A stretch of DNA of 10,145 nt from Verrucomicrobia bacterium TMED40 (GTDB lineage: Bacteria > Verrucomicrobiota > Verrucomicrobiia > Opitutales > Seribacteraceae). The translations under genes were made by a program, and so were the position numbers. Where the stretch lies: contig NHCT01000033.1 in the NCBI GenBank assembly GCA_002167605.1, positions 32,790-42,934 of the forward strand, given 5' to 3'. Positions 1 through 7,400 of this stretch are shown piece by piece (the stretch's first letter is position 1; every line of letters starts with the position of its first letter). The notes beneath the pieces are model-generated. The model saw nothing but the letters and a program-made list of their open reading frames with translations. It was not told the origin of the DNA and did not search any database.

Positions 1-282
1 TTACTCCGCTTGATTTTTAGATTTATCAAGAAACTTACCCATCGTCCGACCATCCTCCCGAACGACTTTCTCCGCAACCTCCATCAGGTCGCACTCTTCT
101 CCATTGATTGATTTGTGGGCTATCTGAATGGCAGCACGTATCAACTTAGAATCAGTTTTGATGCGCTGCCCAGTTTTGGACATCATTCTTTCAATGCCAT
201 CCAAGAGCGATAAATCCTCCTGGGTTAATGTAATTGTCCTGACCACTCTTTTCGGCAGGTTTTCCTGATTTTCACCATCCAT
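1..282 (-). CDS. Small ribbon-helix-helix-like protein, putative DNA-binding
   Basis: This is a complete 93-residue ORF with an ATG start and a TAA stop lying exactly at the window edge. I do not recognise a named family. Residues about 13-58 have the outline of a ribbon-helix-helix core: a short strand (VVRTITLTQED), a first helix (LSLLDGIERMMSKTG) and, after a basic turn, a second helix (TDSKLIRAAIQIAHKS). The charged tail (about 59-93) has no known motif. Such folds normally dimerise and put the strand into the DNA major groove, as in repressors and antitoxins. No toxin-like partner is visible on the side I can see; the other flank is outside the window. The start is preceded by a weak purine stretch (AAGAG, about 8 bases upstream). 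The aldolase gene lies 131 bases upstream on the same strand, so co-transcription is possible but not shown. The RHH call rests on pattern only. Confidence 0.6.
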   Translation of the reverse strand: MDGENQENLPKRVVRTITLTQEDLSLLDGIERMMSKTGQRIKTDSKLIRAAIQIAHKSINGEECDLMEVAEKVVREDGRTMGKFLDKSKNQAE

Positions 283-413
283 CTTTTAACTCTTACCTAG
301 AAACAGGTTCCTTGTAAATGCCTAAATACTCTAACCGCATTTTTAATGAACAAGGACAATAAATAGAGGGACTCCCTGTCAAGCCTGCACCAATGGTGAG
401 CTCGAAAAAGTAT

Positions 414-1487
414 TTAGCCGGCGTTTCTGCCAATGCAGTTCAAGTCTTCGAACGAACGTCTTAAGCGACTGACAAAAGCCTGTTCACCCGAGCGCAACCA
501 TGCTCTTGGGTCGTAATATTTCTTGTTGGGTTTATCATCACCATCTGGGTTGCCAAGTTGTGCCTGGAGATAATCCTTATTGGCTTTGTAGTAATCATGA
601 ACGCCATCCCAATAAGCCCATTGCATATCCGTATCCAAGTTCATTTTAACAACACCATAGCCAATTGCTTCTCGAATTTGCTCACGGGAGGAACCCGAAC
701 CACCATGAAAAACAAAATGAATCGGTTTTCCCGACAAACCATGTTTCTCCTTGATGAAATCTTGCGAATTGAGGAGAATTTTGGGGGTCAATTCAACATT
801 GCCCGGTTTGTAAACTCCATGCACATTGCCAAAAGCTGCGGCAACCGTGAAACGATTACTGACTTCGGTCAAAGTTTCGTAGGCTTGGTTTACTTCTTCG
901 GGTTGCGTGTACAGGCGTGCAGTATCAATATCGGTATTATCCACACCATCCTCTTCTCCTCCGGTAACACCAAGCTCGATCTCAACGGTCATACCCAACG
1001 CATTCATACGCTTGAAGTAGTCTTTGCAAGTGGAGAGATTATCATCAATGGGTTCCTCGGAAAGATCCAGCATATGAGAACTGTAAAGGGCTTTCCCTTC
1101 CCTTTCATGAAACTTTTCACCTGCATCCAATAAGCCGTCGATCCATGGCAGAAGCTTTCTTGCCGCGTGATCGGTATGCAAGATGACGGGCACGCCATAG
1201 TGCTCGGCCAAAGCATGAACATGCATGGCCCCGGAAACGGATCCGGCAATGGCAGCCTTCTGTCCGTCATTGGAAATACTTTTACCAGCAAAAAAGACAC
1301 CTCCTCCGTTTGAAAACTGAATCATTACAGGCGAATTAACTTCAGCCGCAGTTTCCAAAACCGCATTCACAGAATTCGTCCCAACGACATTAACCGCCGG
1401 TAAGGCATACTCGTTTTCTTGCGCATCATCGAAGATGGCTTGAACGCCATCTCCGGTTATTACTCCACTAGGAAATTTTTTACTCAT
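414..1487 (-). CDS. fbaA: Class II fructose-bisphosphate aldolase (class IIa, FbaA type)
   Basis: A cytoplasmic zinc enzyme that reversibly cleaves fructose 1,6-bisphosphate to dihydroxyacetone phosphate and glyceraldehyde 3-phosphate in glycolysis/gluconeogenesis. The 357-residue product is close to the E. coli FbaA length (about 359) and resembles it throughout. The catalytic Asp and first zinc His are D106-H107 in HTDHAARK. Other expected metal ligands are E171 (EIELG), H223 (NVHGVYKPGN) and H261 (FHGGSGS). The GGEEDGVDN segment (176-184) supplies the active-site loop acidic residues E178 and E179. N283 and D285 (KMNLDTD) and R328 (YYDPRAW) match the substrate-binding positions. All key residues are intact, so it should be active. 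The ATG start is supported by alignment from the first residues, but no clear Shine-Dalgarno sequence precedes it. A 16-bp perfect palindrome lies 10-25 bases upstream and is a candidate control site. Neighbours on the same strand are 89 and 131 bases away, so it is probably its own transcription unit. Confidence 0.97.
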   Translation of the reverse strand: MSKKFPSGVITGDGVQAIFDDAQENEYALPAVNVVGTNSVNAVLETAAEVNSPVMIQFSNGGGVFFAGKSISNDGQKAAIAGSVSGAMHVHALAEHYGVPVILHTDHAARKLLPWIDGLLDAGEKFHEREGKALYSSHMLDLSEEPIDDNLSTCKDYFKRMNALGMTVEIELGVTGGEEDGVDNTDIDTARLYTQPEEVNQAYETLTEVSNRFTVAAAFGNVHGVYKPGNVELTPKILLNSQDFIKEKHGLSGKPIHFVFHGGSGSSREQIREAIGYGVVKMNLDTDMQWAYWDGVHDYYKANKDYLQAQLGNPDGDDKPNKKYYDPRAWLRSGEQAFVSRLRRSFEDLNCIGRNAG

Positions 1488-1496
1488 TGTTTAAAG

Positions 1497-1512
1497 ATGT
1501 TAAATTTAACAT
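1497..1512. promoter_or_regulatory. 16-bp perfect palindrome in the aldolase leader
   Basis: The sequence ATGTTAAATTTAACAT equals its own reverse complement. It lies 10-25 bases upstream of the aldolase ATG on the minus strand, between it and the HTH gene. The position, covering the leader or transcription start, suits an operator for a dimeric repressor. It is AT-rich, so chance is possible, although 16 exact bases is long for chance. No regulator can be assigned. The two adjacent small putative DNA-binding proteins are candidates only by proximity. Confidence 0.4.
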
Positions 1513-1576
1513 TTCTTATCACATATTTCGCATAACAGGGGCAAAACTAATTTTTAAGAAGACTAAAATTTTACTT

Positions 1577-2044
1577 TTAAATAAGCAGCTCACTTATGTC
1601 CTCCGCACCTAAAGCCTTTTCAACTTCTTCCAATTTAATGAAGGTCGTTCGAGTGTGAGGCAATTTATAGCGTTTGAACACCCCTTTATCCAAAAGGTAG
1701 TACAATTTCCTTGAAGAAACCCGAAGGACTTTGGCAGCTTCGGCCACTCTCAGAACCTTGGGAGCGGGTGACTTGCGCATCGCCTTGAGGTGTTCCCCTT
1801 GTTCGAGAAAATTCGCTTCCAAATTACCAATCCTTTCCTCAATCCCGTCCAGTCGTTCCTTGATTTCACTCAGAGCCCAGAAAATAATTTCATTTTCGAT
1901 TTCATGACGGTCTCGGACTCCAAGCTCCTGCTCTTTTTCGTTACGAAACCGCAAGGCATCGATCCGGCTTCGAAAATATTTTCGGTGCCTCTTCTTACGG
2001 TAAATCCAAGTAATGCAATGGGGAGATGCTCGCCCTTTAGCCAT
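1577..2044 (-). CDS. Small protein with AP2/Arm-like N-terminus and C-terminal excisionase-type HTH
   Basis: I read this as 155 residues from the ATG at 2044. The frame remains open upstream to an ATG at 2062 and a TTG at 2122, but the upstream residues look non-conserved and would overlap the divergent promoter region. Residues about 12-40 (TWIYRKKRHRKYFRSR, then a short Ala/Leu-rich helix) resemble the AP2-like or Arm-type DNA-binding segment found in integrases and phage proteins. Residues about 48-88 form a charged helix with coiled-coil character (IKERLDGIEERIGNLE). Residues about 98-146 look like a helix-turn-helix of the MerR/excisionase (HTH_17) kind: VAEAAKVLRVSSRKLYYLLDK, a basic wing-like segment, then FIKLEEVEKAL. 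The likely role is DNA binding, perhaps as a regulator. No integrase, attachment site or phage gene is visible nearby, so an excisionase role is unsupported. No Shine-Dalgarno sequence is evident at either ATG. Confidence 0.7.
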   Translation of the reverse strand: MAKGRASPHCITWIYRKKRHRKYFRSRIDALRFRNEKEQELGVRDRHEIENEIIFWALSEIKERLDGIEERIGNLEANFLEQGEHLKAMRKSPAPKVLRVAEAAKVLRVSSRKLYYLLDKGVFKRYKLPHTRTTFIKLEEVEKALGAEDISELLI

Positions 2045-2061
2045 GGAATAGGAAACTTTCA

Positions 2062-2067
2062 TATAAT
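2062..2067 (+). promoter_or_regulatory. Candidate -10 box for the Minf_1886-type gene
   Basis: An exact TATAAT lies in the 84-base gap between the divergent HTH and Minf_1886-type genes. It would place transcription start near 2074, giving a leader of about 55 bases before the ATG at 2129. No good -35 hexamer is present at 16-18 bases spacing, so the call is tentative. It is incompatible with an ordinary ribosome-bound TTG start at 2075, which supports the ATG at 2129. Confidence 0.3.
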
Positions 2068-2128
2068 TTGATGATTGAAGGCAGAATTGAGAGCCACTAG
2101 AAGAACCTATTACACTAATCAAGGACTA

Positions 2129-2542
2129 ATGAGCGACAAGAACTTTCCAGATGTGATTAAAGAGATCCATTTAAAGGACCAACGATACGGCAAAGGTGCC
2201 TATTTTTTCATTCGAGAAGCCTTGGATCATACCCTCAAATCCTTGGAACAGAAGAAACCCAAGAACAAAGGCCATGTTTCAGGAGTGGAATTGCTCGAGG
2301 GGATAAGAGACTATGCCCTTGATCGATTTGGTCCGATGACCCTAACTCTTATGAATCATTGGAACATCAGGAAATGTAGGGATTTTGGGGATATCGTTTT
2401 CAATCTGGTTGAACACGGTATTCTGGGTCGCACTGAAAACGATACACTTGAAGATTTCGAAGGAGGCTACAATTTTGAGGAAGCCTTTGAACAACCTTTC
2501 ATGCCCCACCCGATTGATAAGGGTGATAATCAACTCAACTAA
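2129..2542 (+). CDS. Minf_1886 family protein (Planctomycetes/Verrucomicrobia conserved hypothetical)
   Basis: This is a 137-residue protein of unknown function. From memory it matches the family annotated as 'Minf_1886 family', restricted to Verrucomicrobia and Planctomycetes. The pattern I recognise is an N-terminal helical segment with RYGKGAYFFIREALDHT, then HVSGVELLEGIRDYALDRFG, PMTLTLMNHWNIRKCRDFGD, IVFNLVEHGILGRTENDT, and an acidic end with EDFEGGYNFEEAF. There is no signal peptide, membrane helix or catalytic motif, so it is probably cytoplasmic. The ATG at 2129 is preferred over an in-frame TTG at 2075. It gives the usual family N-terminus, has a nearby AAGGA (only 3 bases away, closer than ideal), and lies downstream of an exact TATAAT. 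It is divergent from the HTH gene and converges on the zinc-ribbon gene, with 18 bases between the two stops. I infer no function from context. Confidence 0.8.
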   Translation: MSDKNFPDVIKEIHLKDQRYGKGAYFFIREALDHTLKSLEQKKPKNKGHVSGVELLEGIRDYALDRFGPMTLTLMNHWNIRKCRDFGDIVFNLVEHGILGRTENDTLEDFEGGYNFEEAFEQPFMPHPIDKGDNQLN

Positions 2543-2560
2543 GTTGTCCTCTGCGTTTCA

Positions 2561-2791
2561 TCACAAAACATAGTGGATCAACAGATAAACGAGGGTAACT
2601 AGACCCAAAGCTTGTAGATATCTTTTTGTCTTTGTCGATTTCTCCGCAGAAATAAAGAACCCACCGGTTTTATAATCTTCGTTTTTCTCATTATTACCGT
2701 CCAAGACTTCAGATTTGTTACAAACCGGACAAGATTCTCCATCCTCACAATGCCATTCGAAATCGCACCTTGCACAAACCTTGAAACTCAT
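2561..2791 (-). CDS. Small zinc-ribbon protein with C-terminal membrane helix
   Basis: This is a 76-residue hypothetical protein. The N-terminus carries two CxxC knuckles, C6-A-R-C9 and C21-P-V-C24, with an extra C15, which is the layout of a minimal zinc ribbon. A polar, Asn/Lys/Glu-rich linker follows (about 25-55). The C-terminal segment from about 58 (YLQALGLVTLVYLLIHYVL) is hydrophobic enough to be one membrane helix ending at the last residue. This gives a tail-anchored topology with the zinc ribbon probably in the cytoplasm. The ATG at 2791 is chosen; an in-frame TTG three codons upstream is less likely. No Shine-Dalgarno sequence is seen. The gene is convergent with the Minf_1886-type gene and divergent from the Sel1 gene. 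The family is unknown to me, and its short length leaves some doubt that it is expressed, but the paired knuckles argue that it is real. Confidence 0.65.
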   Translation of the reverse strand: MSFKVCARCDFEWHCEDGESCPVCNKSEVLDGNNEKNEDYKTGGFFISAEKSTKTKRYLQALGLVTLVYLLIHYVL

Positions 2792-2874
2792 CGCATACAA
2801 GGGTTAGGATTCATCCAAATTAGTCTTGCCCTTGCCATTCCATTCGTGGGATTCTTTCACGATAATACTCAATA

Positions 2875-4284
2875 ATGAGAGATTATCAAAAGTCCATGAG
2901 TTATTCACTCACTCGTCCATTCACCAAGCTTCTATTTCTTGGGTGGCTAGTTGTTCTCCAGGGCTTGTGCGATTCTGTCCATGCGGCATCTTCCATCCTC
3001 GAGGAATCTTTATCATCCATTCAAACAAAGGCCCTCAACGGTGATGCTCATTATCAGGGTGCACTTGCTCTCTTCCACAAACACGGCGAACGGGGACTGA
3101 CCGTAGATATGGAAGAAGCAAAAAGATGGGCCAGTATAGCCGCCGAAAAAGAAGGTGCATTAGGATTGGCCGCACTCGCAGCTATCGAGTTGGAAAAAGG
3201 GAAAGTCGAAAAAGGAAGGTTTCTCTACGACGAAGCTTACCTTCATTCGAATCTTCGTATTTTGGTCAAAAGCAAGGATCCCATCGCCTTATACTGCTTG
3301 GGAATGATGGAAATCGATAATCCCCCCATAAATGTGCCCAAGGCTCTGCGTCACATTGAAGAATCCGCTGAGATGGGCTTTCCCACCGCCCAAGCTACTT
3401 TAGGTATGATTTACTTTACTGGCATTGGAGTCGCAAAAAACTCAAAACTGGCCCTTAAATGGTGCTCCCTATCTGCCAGAAATAAAGTGCCACTGGGCAT
3501 GTTTTATTTGGGAATGGCTTATTCAGTCGGGGATGGAGTTAAGCAGAATAATGATTTCTCAATGTGCTGGATTCAAGCCGCCGCGGTTCGAGAACTTACC
3601 ATGGCCCAACTTACCTTAGGTATGAAATATGCGTTAGGAGACGGCACAGATAAAAACTTGGACTTAGCGGTTCAATGGCTCAGAAGAGCTTCCATTCACG
3701 GTTCTGCGGAAGCGGCTCTTCAACTTAGAAGATATGAAAACCTGCTAACCCGAGTCCCAACTCAACCCGCTTCCTACAAAGCAACAAAGGAGAACCGTTC
3801 GATCACCTCTGCGGCTGGCAAATCGATTCTTGCCTCCGAGAAGGATTCAAATCAATCAATTAGACCTTCCCTTTCCTCTTCTTCCGAACTTGACGAATTT
3901 GAACTCAACTATTTCGAACCAAATGAAACTGATGAGGCTGAGTCTGCAGTTAACATGGCCAAGCAAAACATCGCTTTGGGCAGAAACACGCAAGGATCCC
4001 TGGCAGTTCTTCAAAAAGCTGCCGACAATGGGGAAATTGAAGCTCTCGCAGAATTAGGAAAAATTAGTTACAAAAAGGATCGCTTTAAGGATGCAAGGAA
4101 ATGGTTCGAAAAAGCCGCCGAAAGTAACCACCCCGAAGCGCTCCGATACCTTGGTATCTTATACTTTCTTGGACAGGGCGTTAATAATGACTACAAGCAA
4201 GCACGCAAATGGTTTGAGCAAGCAGTCAGAACGGGTGATCTCGAAGCTTCAAGATACCTCCGTATTCTAGGTCAATTCAAATAA
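2875..4284 (+). CDS. Exported Sel1-like repeat (SLR/TPR-type) protein
   Basis: This is a 469-residue alpha-solenoid protein, probably a protein-protein interaction scaffold. The N-terminus looks like a Sec signal peptide: basic residues (R14, K18), a hydrophobic core (LLFLGWLVVLQG, about 19-30) and likely cleavage after VHA (A37). C32 is not in a good lipobox. A second ATG at 2896 (residue 8) would give a more typical signal peptide and may be the true start; neither ATG has a clear Shine-Dalgarno sequence. Sel1 repeats of about 36 residues are visible at about 55-91, 135-167, 168-203, 204-240 and 241-276, with the usual AQ..LG..Y..G.GV..N...A..W...A pattern. A low-complexity Ser- and acid-rich linker (about 290-357, including SLSSSSELDEFE) separates them from a C-terminal group (about 386-417 and 418-453). 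Partners are unknown. The neighbouring giant coiled-coil gene is convergent, so co-regulation is not implied. Confidence 0.92.
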   Translation: MRDYQKSMSYSLTRPFTKLLFLGWLVVLQGLCDSVHAASSILEESLSSIQTKALNGDAHYQGALALFHKHGERGLTVDMEEAKRWASIAAEKEGALGLAALAAIELEKGKVEKGRFLYDEAYLHSNLRILVKSKDPIALYCLGMMEIDNPPINVPKALRHIEESAEMGFPTAQATLGMIYFTGIGVAKNSKLALKWCSLSARNKVPLGMFYLGMAYSVGDGVKQNNDFSMCWIQAAAVRELTMAQLTLGMKYALGDGTDKNLDLAVQWLRRASIHGSAEAALQLRRYENLLTRVPTQPASYKATKENRSITSAAGKSILASEKDSNQSIRPSLSSSSELDEFELNYFEPNETDEAESAVNMAKQNIALGRNTQGSLAVLQKAADNGEIEALAELGKISYKKDRFKDARKWFEKAAESNHPEALRYLGILYFLGQGVNNDYKQARKWFEQAVRTGDLEASRYLRILGQFK

Positions 4285-4484
4285 ACTTAATTCTTTTTTC
4301 GTAAAAGACAAAGATTGTGAGCCTAAGGGAATTTTTACATATGTAATGGTGTGTGCTTCTGTCCCAGATACATTCAAATTTTGTACATATTTAGGGGAGC
4401 CCAAAAATCAGTCGCAAGAAAATAAAAAATTTCTTCTACCGCATTTGAGAGGCAAACTAAAGAAATGTTGTATAACAGGAACTA
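4285..4484. other. 200-base convergent intergenic region, AT-rich, no gene seen
   Basis: This lies between the stops of the Sel1 gene and the giant coiled-coil gene. It holds several weak inverted repeats. One is TCTTTT/AAAAGA (4292-4308) just after the Sel1 stop, which might act as a poor terminator, but it is AT-rich and lacks a T-tract in the right place. Another is AAGAAA/TTTCTT (4416-4435). A 12-bp palindrome, TTACATATGTAA, lies at 4335-4346. I see no tRNA, no ORF with coding character and no strong terminator. Confidence 0.5.
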
Positions 4485-7400
4485 TTACTCTGCCCAAACC
4501 GCATCCCTGAGATCAAGTTTTACATTATTTTCACCATTTTGCAGAATGATTGGCTTTGACCAAACAACACCAACTTGACCGAGAGTCGAAGCTCCCACGA
4601 CGAAATAGCTACCTGACTTCAAATTATCCAAATTCGCTTCTCCAACTGAATTAGTTTTCAAACGAGTGAGACTAGACCGAGCCAACGAATTTCGAATTGA
4701 AGCTGCAACCCCAGGAAAGCGATAACCCCGCTGAATAGACCTTGCCCACAACTCCGCATATGTTTCGATTCCTTCATTTCGAGGAATACGAATCATAGAA
4801 TTCTGCATGATTGAGTCCAAGCTTTGCTCAACAAGAAAGAATTCAGTAAAACCAGCCGGTCTTCTTTTGTTATTGAGGAATTGGACCTCAGCTTTTAATT
4901 GGACGGAAGAATCTCCTGAAGGAATATTTTGAACGCTAGTGGCACCTTGCCTTCCTCCTCTTAGTGAGCTAAAACCACGGGATTGACTAGTAGGGGGGAA
5001 ACGAGTGACAGAAGGAACAGGAACTGGGGGTGGAAGGGCACGAGACTGTTGTGAAGAAAGGAAAGTAGAGTTCCTCGAAACTCTAGAGGGGTTCGATAAC
5101 GAAACTGGAATAGAATTGGAACCACTGCCTCCTGATTGCAATACACGAATTGCTTCCCGGGCATTTATTAAAGCATTTTCGAGAGACTGAATTTTACCCC
5201 TAGCCTGAGTAAGTTCATCACTAAGAAGATCGACTTTAAGACTAGCCGACTGTCCACGTTCCAGAACCCCACGTTTGATGTCACTTGCATCATCTAGTTG
5301 CTTCCTCAGGTCCTCAACCCGGGCCCGTTCTTGATCCAACTGAATTTGAGCGGTCAAGTTCTTTTGGTTTAAGTCCCGAATCCGGCGATCAAGAGCGTTC
5401 CTGCCAGGAATATCAGACATTGTCTTCAGTTGATTTTGCAAACTCACATTTTGTTGACGCAGGCTATCCAACTCTGCCAATTGCGAAGCAGCCAATCCGG
5501 ATGAGGTGGAACCTGGTAAAGGAACCTTCAGCGAAGGCATACGCGATGGAAGCCCACGAGCGGCAGACTCTGCCTGCCTCAAGCTTTCTTGTAATTCTCG
5601 AATTTGTTCACCGGCAAATGCAAGGTCCTGCTGCAAACGCTGGGTTTCGGCTTTCGAACGAACCTCGCCATCTCTGGCGTCTTGCACGTCCCCCCCCATA
5701 CGAATGACTTGTGCCTTGAGTGCCGCAACGTCTGGAGAGAGACCAGGAGAGCCAGATTGGGCCCGAGCAAGTTGATCACGCAAGGCTTCAATTCTTTGGT
5801 TCTTCTCTGTCAACTCGAGGGACAAGGAAGAAATCTTACCCTCAAGACCACTCACTCGGTTCGCCATATTAGCGATGTTTTGATCCGCATTATTACGAGC
5901 CTGAGCAAGGGAAACATCTCTCAAGCGGTTGTTTTCCTTCTCCAAATTAGTCAATTTTTCTTTGATATTCCCAAAATCATCCATGGCCATTTTAAACTCT
6001 TCGTTCAATCTTTGGCTATCCTCTCGGCTTGCGTTTAATGCTTGCTGTAATTTGGCAACCTCAGGGTCAACGAAATCCCTTGCAACCATAAGATCTTGCT
6101 GAAGCATGGCCAATTCATTCTGCAGATCTCGGAAGATCGGATTATTCGCGATGTCTTGTGGTTGGGGGATAGGTTCATCTCCTATGTTTCCAAGTAAATT
6201 TTCCATTTCCTTCCTCAACTTTTCTGAATTCCTCAACGCAGTAGTGAGCTGCTCAATGCGACCCAATGCATTTGACTCCGCAATCTTCGCTTCCTTTAGT
6301 ACCTCTTCATAATTCTCAATTGAGCTTTCCTGTGCAAAGACGGTTTCCATTTGTGCAAGCCGTTGTTTTGTTTCCTCTAATTCCGCCTGCATCTCCATAC
6401 TTTCGGCCACCGCATCTTGCAATTGTATTTGTAAAGCGTCCATGCCAGCCTGGCCATCGGTTCCTTTACTTGCTTCTTGTTTAGCTTCCTCAAGAAGAAT
6501 TCTCAAATCTCCAATTTGATTTTGAAGAGCTAGGATTTCATGATCACTCGAATTATCCCCTGATGAAACAGGCTGTTCTACTTCCTTCGCAAGTTCGAGT
6601 TCAGCTTCTTTCTGAGAAAGTTCTTCAATTGCCTGACCAAGTTGTTCCTTCAATTGTCCAACCACCTTTTCCTTCTCATCCAAAGCTTGGCTCAAGGCTA
6701 ACAAATCCTTAGAGGAGGAGGATTCAGGGCTTTGGTTGATATTAGACTCAACGCCTTCGAGTTTGCTCATCAACCCCTCAAGCTTTTTTTCCAGATCATT
6801 TCTTGCGTTTTCTTCGCTGAGGTTCTTTTCGGTTAGTTCCGCGATCAGATCACGAGCCACAGTTAATTCGTTTTCCAAAGCTTCAATTTGCTCAAAACCA
6901 CCAGACTCCGACAAACTGAGCTCAATGCTTTCGGGTTGCTTTTGAGATCTTTCGAATTCTAGTAATTTTTCATTGGTCTTCTCCAATTTGCCAAGAACCT
7001 CTTGTCTTTTGGCACTCTCCTCCTCGATGGTCTGTTGAAGATTTGAAATGTTTAATTCAGCATTCGCCAACTCTTCCTCCAATTGAGAAATAGCTTCGCT
7101 GGAAACAATAGGATCTTCTTGTTCTTTGAAGCTCTCTTTCTCAAGAATGGTTAACTGATTAAGTGCTCTTTCTAGTTTCGCTTGAAGGTCCATTACCAAT
7201 TCAGGTTGAGAATCTTCAACTGATTTAAGGTTTAAAGCACTCTCCAATTCTAATTTCGATTGCACCAATTTTTGTTCAAGGTTCATAATTAATTTCTCAC
7301 CGTCTTCTTTATCTTTTTCGAGTTGGTGCATCCGTTCCCTAAGATCAGTCATTTCAATGTCACGGGTACTTAAACTGGGTGATACTTGGGAAGCCTCCAA

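Noticed and set aside
366..398. Short hairpins (AGGG-ACT-CCCT and CACC-AAT-GGTG) after the aldolase stop as a terminator
   Set aside because: Stems are only 4 bp and no T-tract follows on the minus strand. They are too weak to call.
558..1133. 191-residue plus-strand ORF
   Set aside because: It is fully antisense to the strongly conserved aldolase gene, with no recognisable protein features.
2042..2122. Upstream starts for the HTH protein (TTG at 2122, ATG at 2062)
   Set aside because: The extra N-terminal residues look non-conserved and overlap the divergent gene's promoter region. The ATG at 2044 begins at the conserved-looking MAKG.
2075..2128. TTG start at 2075 for the Minf_1886-type protein
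   Set aside because: An exact TATAAT just upstream would leave no leader, and the family-like sequence begins at the ATG at 2129.
2965..2970. Lipoprotein lipobox at C32 of the Sel1 protein
   Set aside because: The residue before Cys is Leu, which signal peptidase II does not normally accept. A VHA site five residues later fits signal peptidase I.
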